37,227 nt of DNA from Trueperaceae bacterium (lineage in GTDB: Bacteria > Deinococcota > Deinococci > Deinococcales > Trueperaceae), in NCBI GenBank assembly GCA_013697735.1, contig JACCWH010000028.1, forward strand, positions 1-37,227, in the 5' to 3' direction. Positions 35,628 through 37,227 of the stretch are shown piece after piece. The notes beneath the pieces were generated by a model that was not told the origin of the DNA, did not search any database, and worked only from the letters and a program-made list of their open reading frames with translations. The position numbers and the translations under genes are program-made. The stretch's first letter is position 1, and each line of letters starts with the position of its first letter.

Positions 35628-36146
35628 CTACGGCACCACCTGCACGACGATCTCCACGGGCTGCGTCCGTCCGTTGCGGGCGACGAGCACGGCACGGACC
35701 CGCTGGCCACCGAGCGGTGCATCGCCGGGAACATGCAACCGCAGCGTCGCCTCGAACGTGACCCCCTGCGCTCGAGGCCGATCGAAGGCTCGCACGCCGT
35801 CGACGTCGAGCGTCCATCCGTCGCGCGCCACCACGTCGCGAACGCTGAAGAGCGCCGTGACCGAGGCGGCCGCGCCATCCGGGCCCCAGGGTATCCACCG
35901 CCCCGTCAGGTCTTCCCTCGCATAGCCGAACGCACCGTGTTCGAAGGACGCCACCACGAAGGTGGTCGCGCCGCGCTTGGAAGTGACGGTTCGATCGACG
36001 CCGAGATCGAACGGGTTCCCACGGTCGCCCTGCACACCCGGCGCGCAGCCGGCCGCAAGGAGCACGAGGGCGACGAGACCGACAGCGAGGCGCGCTGCGA
36101 CGCGCCCCACGTGGCCGAAACGGACGCTCACCGGGAATCTACGCAT
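35628..36146 (-). CDS. Small lipoprotein of unknown function
   Basis: The 172-residue protein starts with a signal sequence ending in LLAAGC, lipidation predicted at Cys34. The mature part is about 138 residues and looks beta-rich, ending in ATLRLHVPGDAPLGGQRVRAVLVARNGRTQPVEIVVQVVP, which resembles the last strands of an Ig-like sandwich. I do not recognise a family. ATG 36146 lies 5 nt after TACCCT; longer frames upstream run across the transporter gene and are rejected. The gene is convergent with crtI. Confidence 0.75.
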   Translation of the reverse strand: MRRFPVSVRFGHVGRVAARLAVGLVALVLLAAGCAPGVQGDRGNPFDLGVDRTVTSKRGATTFVVASFEHGAFGYAREDLTGRWIPWGPDGAAASVTALFSVRDVVARDGWTLDVDGVRAFDRPRAQGVTFEATLRLHVPGDAPLGGQRVRAVLVARNGRTQPVEIVVQVVP

Positions 36147-36151
36147 GACCA

Positions 36152-36157
36152 AGGGTA
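36152..36157 (-). promoter_or_regulatory. Leaderless -10 box of the small lipoprotein gene
   Basis: TACCCT on the minus strand lies 5 nt before ATG 36146, the same box as that of the nif3-like gene. Confidence 0.55.
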
Positions 36158-36202
36158 CCAAGCGTCCACGTGAGGAAGGGCTACGGCGACGGCGCGCTCC
36201 CT

Positions 36203-37102
36203 TCACGTCGGTGGCCGCAGGGCACGAAGCGCCGCAGCGCGGCTCCAGGCCCCCCAGAGCGTCATCACGGCGACCCCGAGCACGACGAGGACCACGCCAC
36301 CCCACTGCAACGGAGAGAGGAGCTCTGCGAACCAGACGCGTCCCCACACCACGGTGAGCACCGGTTGGATCAACAACAGCACCGACGTGTCGAGCGCCGG
36401 GAGCCGCGGCAGCACGCTCAGGATGATCCACCACCCGAGGACCTGCGAACCGAGCGCGAGGAGCGCCAACCAACCGTGTGCCGGCCACGCGGGTTCCAGG
36501 TCGAACCCGGGATCGCTCAGGATTCCCAGTACGAGCGTCACGAGTGTGGCGCCGATCGTGGCGTCGAGCAGGGGCCCCGACGGCCGCGCCAGCCCCCGGG
36601 CCGCACGCCTGAACACCAGCAGGAACGACGCGTAGGCGAGGGCGTTGGCGAGGCCGAAGAGCACGCCGAGGACGGGCTGCTCGCCGTAGGCGTCCGGCCG
36701 GCCGACACCGGTGACGAACACGACTCCCGCGAACACGAAGGGCGCCGCCACGATGGCGCCGATCGGCGGGCGCTCGCGCAGCGCCAGCCAGGCGACGAGC
36801 GCCACGAACACCACCTGGGTGTTCCCCAGCACCGTCGCGAGTCCGGCGCCCACGTAGCCGATCGAGTAGTTCCAGAGCGTGAACGAGAGCCCCATGAGCC
36901 CCCCGGCGAGGAGGCACGCCCACCGTCGACGGGCCGAGCGCGTGTCGAATCGCCGCGTCGCGACGTAGAGGACCGCGATCACGGGCAGCGCGTACGCCGG
37001 CCGGAAGAACGCCGCGGTGGAGGGAGAGACATCCGCGAGGCGGATCATGATCGCGGAGAAGGAGATGATGACGGCGGCGAAGATACCGAGCAGGTGGAAC
37101 AT
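36203..37102 (-). CDS. EamA/DMT-family transporter
   Basis: The 299-residue protein has ten predicted membrane helices in two EamA repeats (about 1-135 and 145-290), the layout of drug/metabolite transporters. Typical stretches are FSAIMIRLADVSPSTAAFFRPAYALP and NYSIGYVGAGLATVLGNTQVVFVALVAWLALRERP in repeat 1 and TSVLLLIQPVLTVVWGRVWFAELLSPLQWGGVVLVVLGV in repeat 2. Substrates in the family range from amino acids to nucleosides; none can be assigned. ATG 37102 lies 7 nt after TACGCT and begins at the first helix; the frame upstream lies in the neighbouring gene's end. Confidence 0.88.
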   Translation of the reverse strand: MFHLLGIFAAVIISFSAIMIRLADVSPSTAAFFRPAYALPVIAVLYVATRRFDTRSARRRWACLLAGGLMGLSFTLWNYSIGYVGAGLATVLGNTQVVFVALVAWLALRERPPIGAIVAAPFVFAGVVFVTGVGRPDAYGEQPVLGVLFGLANALAYASFLLVFRRAARGLARPSGPLLDATIGATLVTLVLGILSDPGFDLEPAWPAHGWLALLALGSQVLGWWIILSVLPRLPALDTSVLLLIQPVLTVVWGRVWFAELLSPLQWGGVVLVVLGVAVMTLWGAWSRAAALRALRPPT

Positions 37103-37109
37103 GGGGGTG

Positions 37110-37115
37110 AGCGTA
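37110..37115 (-). promoter_or_regulatory. Leaderless -10 box of the EamA transporter gene
   Basis: TACGCT on the minus strand lies 7 nt before ATG 37102. Confidence 0.5.
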
Positions 37116-37119
37116 CGCC

Positions 37120-37135
37120 GAGGGGCGAACCCCTC
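37120..37135 (-). terminator. Hairpin at the end of the isochorismatase-like fragment
   Basis: On the minus strand GAGGGG-TTCG-CCCCTC forms a 6-bp stem with a stable UUCG-type loop. The stop codon of the fragment lies in its left arm. It precedes the promoter of the transporter gene; no T-run follows. Confidence 0.4.
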
Positions 37136-37227
37136 AGGCGCCGTCGCCACCGCGGACGACGGCCGGGACGGAGCGCGCGGTCGACTCCACGCAGCCGTTC
37201 GTCACGGCGCCGCACACCACGAGCGTG
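37134..37227 (-). CDS. C-terminal end of an isochorismatase-family cysteine hydrolase, cut by the window edge
   Basis: The last 30 codons read TLVVCGAVTNGCVESTAR and then twelve more residues before the stop. The VCGAVTNGCVESTAR stretch is the catalytic segment of isochorismatase-like hydrolases, with the nucleophilic cysteine in TNGCV. Family members normally continue for about 40-60 residues after STAR (with DAxxxGY and further helices); here the frame ends after 12, which show no similarity to the expected sequence. The gene may be 3'-truncated and inactive, or have a divergent short end. The 5' part lies outside the window. Confidence 0.6.
   Translation of the reverse strand, partial: TLVVCGAVTNGCVESTARSVPAVVRGGDGA

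Overview
The window is a chromosomal segment of a very GC-rich, gene-dense bacterium. It holds 34 protein genes on both strands, one of them cut by the right edge. I see no rRNA, tRNA, CRISPR array, prophage or insertion sequence. Gene content points to Deinococcota, most likely a Truepera-like lineage rather than Deinococcus itself: a DUF3084 coiled-coil membrane protein next to an LptB-type ATPase, homodimeric AceE with AceF, a CrtI-type desaturase, an FmdB-like protein without cysteines, and many leaderless genes with a TANNNT box 5-9 nt before the start codon. The lineage is inferred from content, not from a phylogeny.

Layout. 1-361: no recognisable gene, but a hairpin/T-run terminator readable on the minus strand and an 11-bp inverted repeat touching the first promoter. 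362-2530: nif3-like, tmk and a glutaminyl-peptide cyclotransferase lipoprotein in one tight operon. 2572-4141: fmdB-like (-) divergent from gpsA (+). 4208-6075: ABC-2 type exporter (ATPase and permease). 6138-10602: full-length cobalamin methionine synthase metH (+) convergent with metF (-), together the methyl branch of folate and methionine metabolism. 10689-12665 (-): a small membrane protein with a possible 15-codon leader ORF, an HlyIII/PAQR-family protein and a two-domain sulfurtransferase. 12712-14887: SpoU-type RNA methyltransferase, single-domain response regulator (-), VOC protein, mscL. 14939-17620 (-): lptB-like ATPase and the DUF3084 protein. 17679-21795 (-): aceE-aceF, the pyruvate dehydrogenase E1 and E2.

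22068-30503 (+) looks like a carbohydrate region: PQQ-type sugar dehydrogenase lipoprotein, LacI-family regulator with a clear promoter and operator, solute-binding protein, two permeases and a glycogen-debranching-type glucosidase. The transport ATPase is missing, so the importer probably borrows a shared MalK/MsmX-type ATPase encoded elsewhere. Both permeases carry unusual insertions. 30451-31780 (-): MTA/SAH nucleosidase and a membrane protein of unknown function. 31898-34026 (+): lysA overlapping a class A beta-lactamase-fold protein that lacks a visible signal peptide. 34072-35592: crtI-like desaturase. 35628-37227 (-): small lipoprotein, EamA transporter, and the C-terminal end of an isochorismatase-type hydrolase that stops unusually early.

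The most interesting recurring signals are (1) TANNNT promoters so close to start codons that more than ten genes should have leaderless mRNAs, which also lets several starts be corrected; (2) strong GC-rich palindromes centred on or touching -10 boxes (lptB, mscL, nif3, the debranching gene); and (3) a large extracytoplasmic beta-rich domain inserted in the MalG-like permease, possibly an analogue of the MalF P2 loop but placed in the other subunit.
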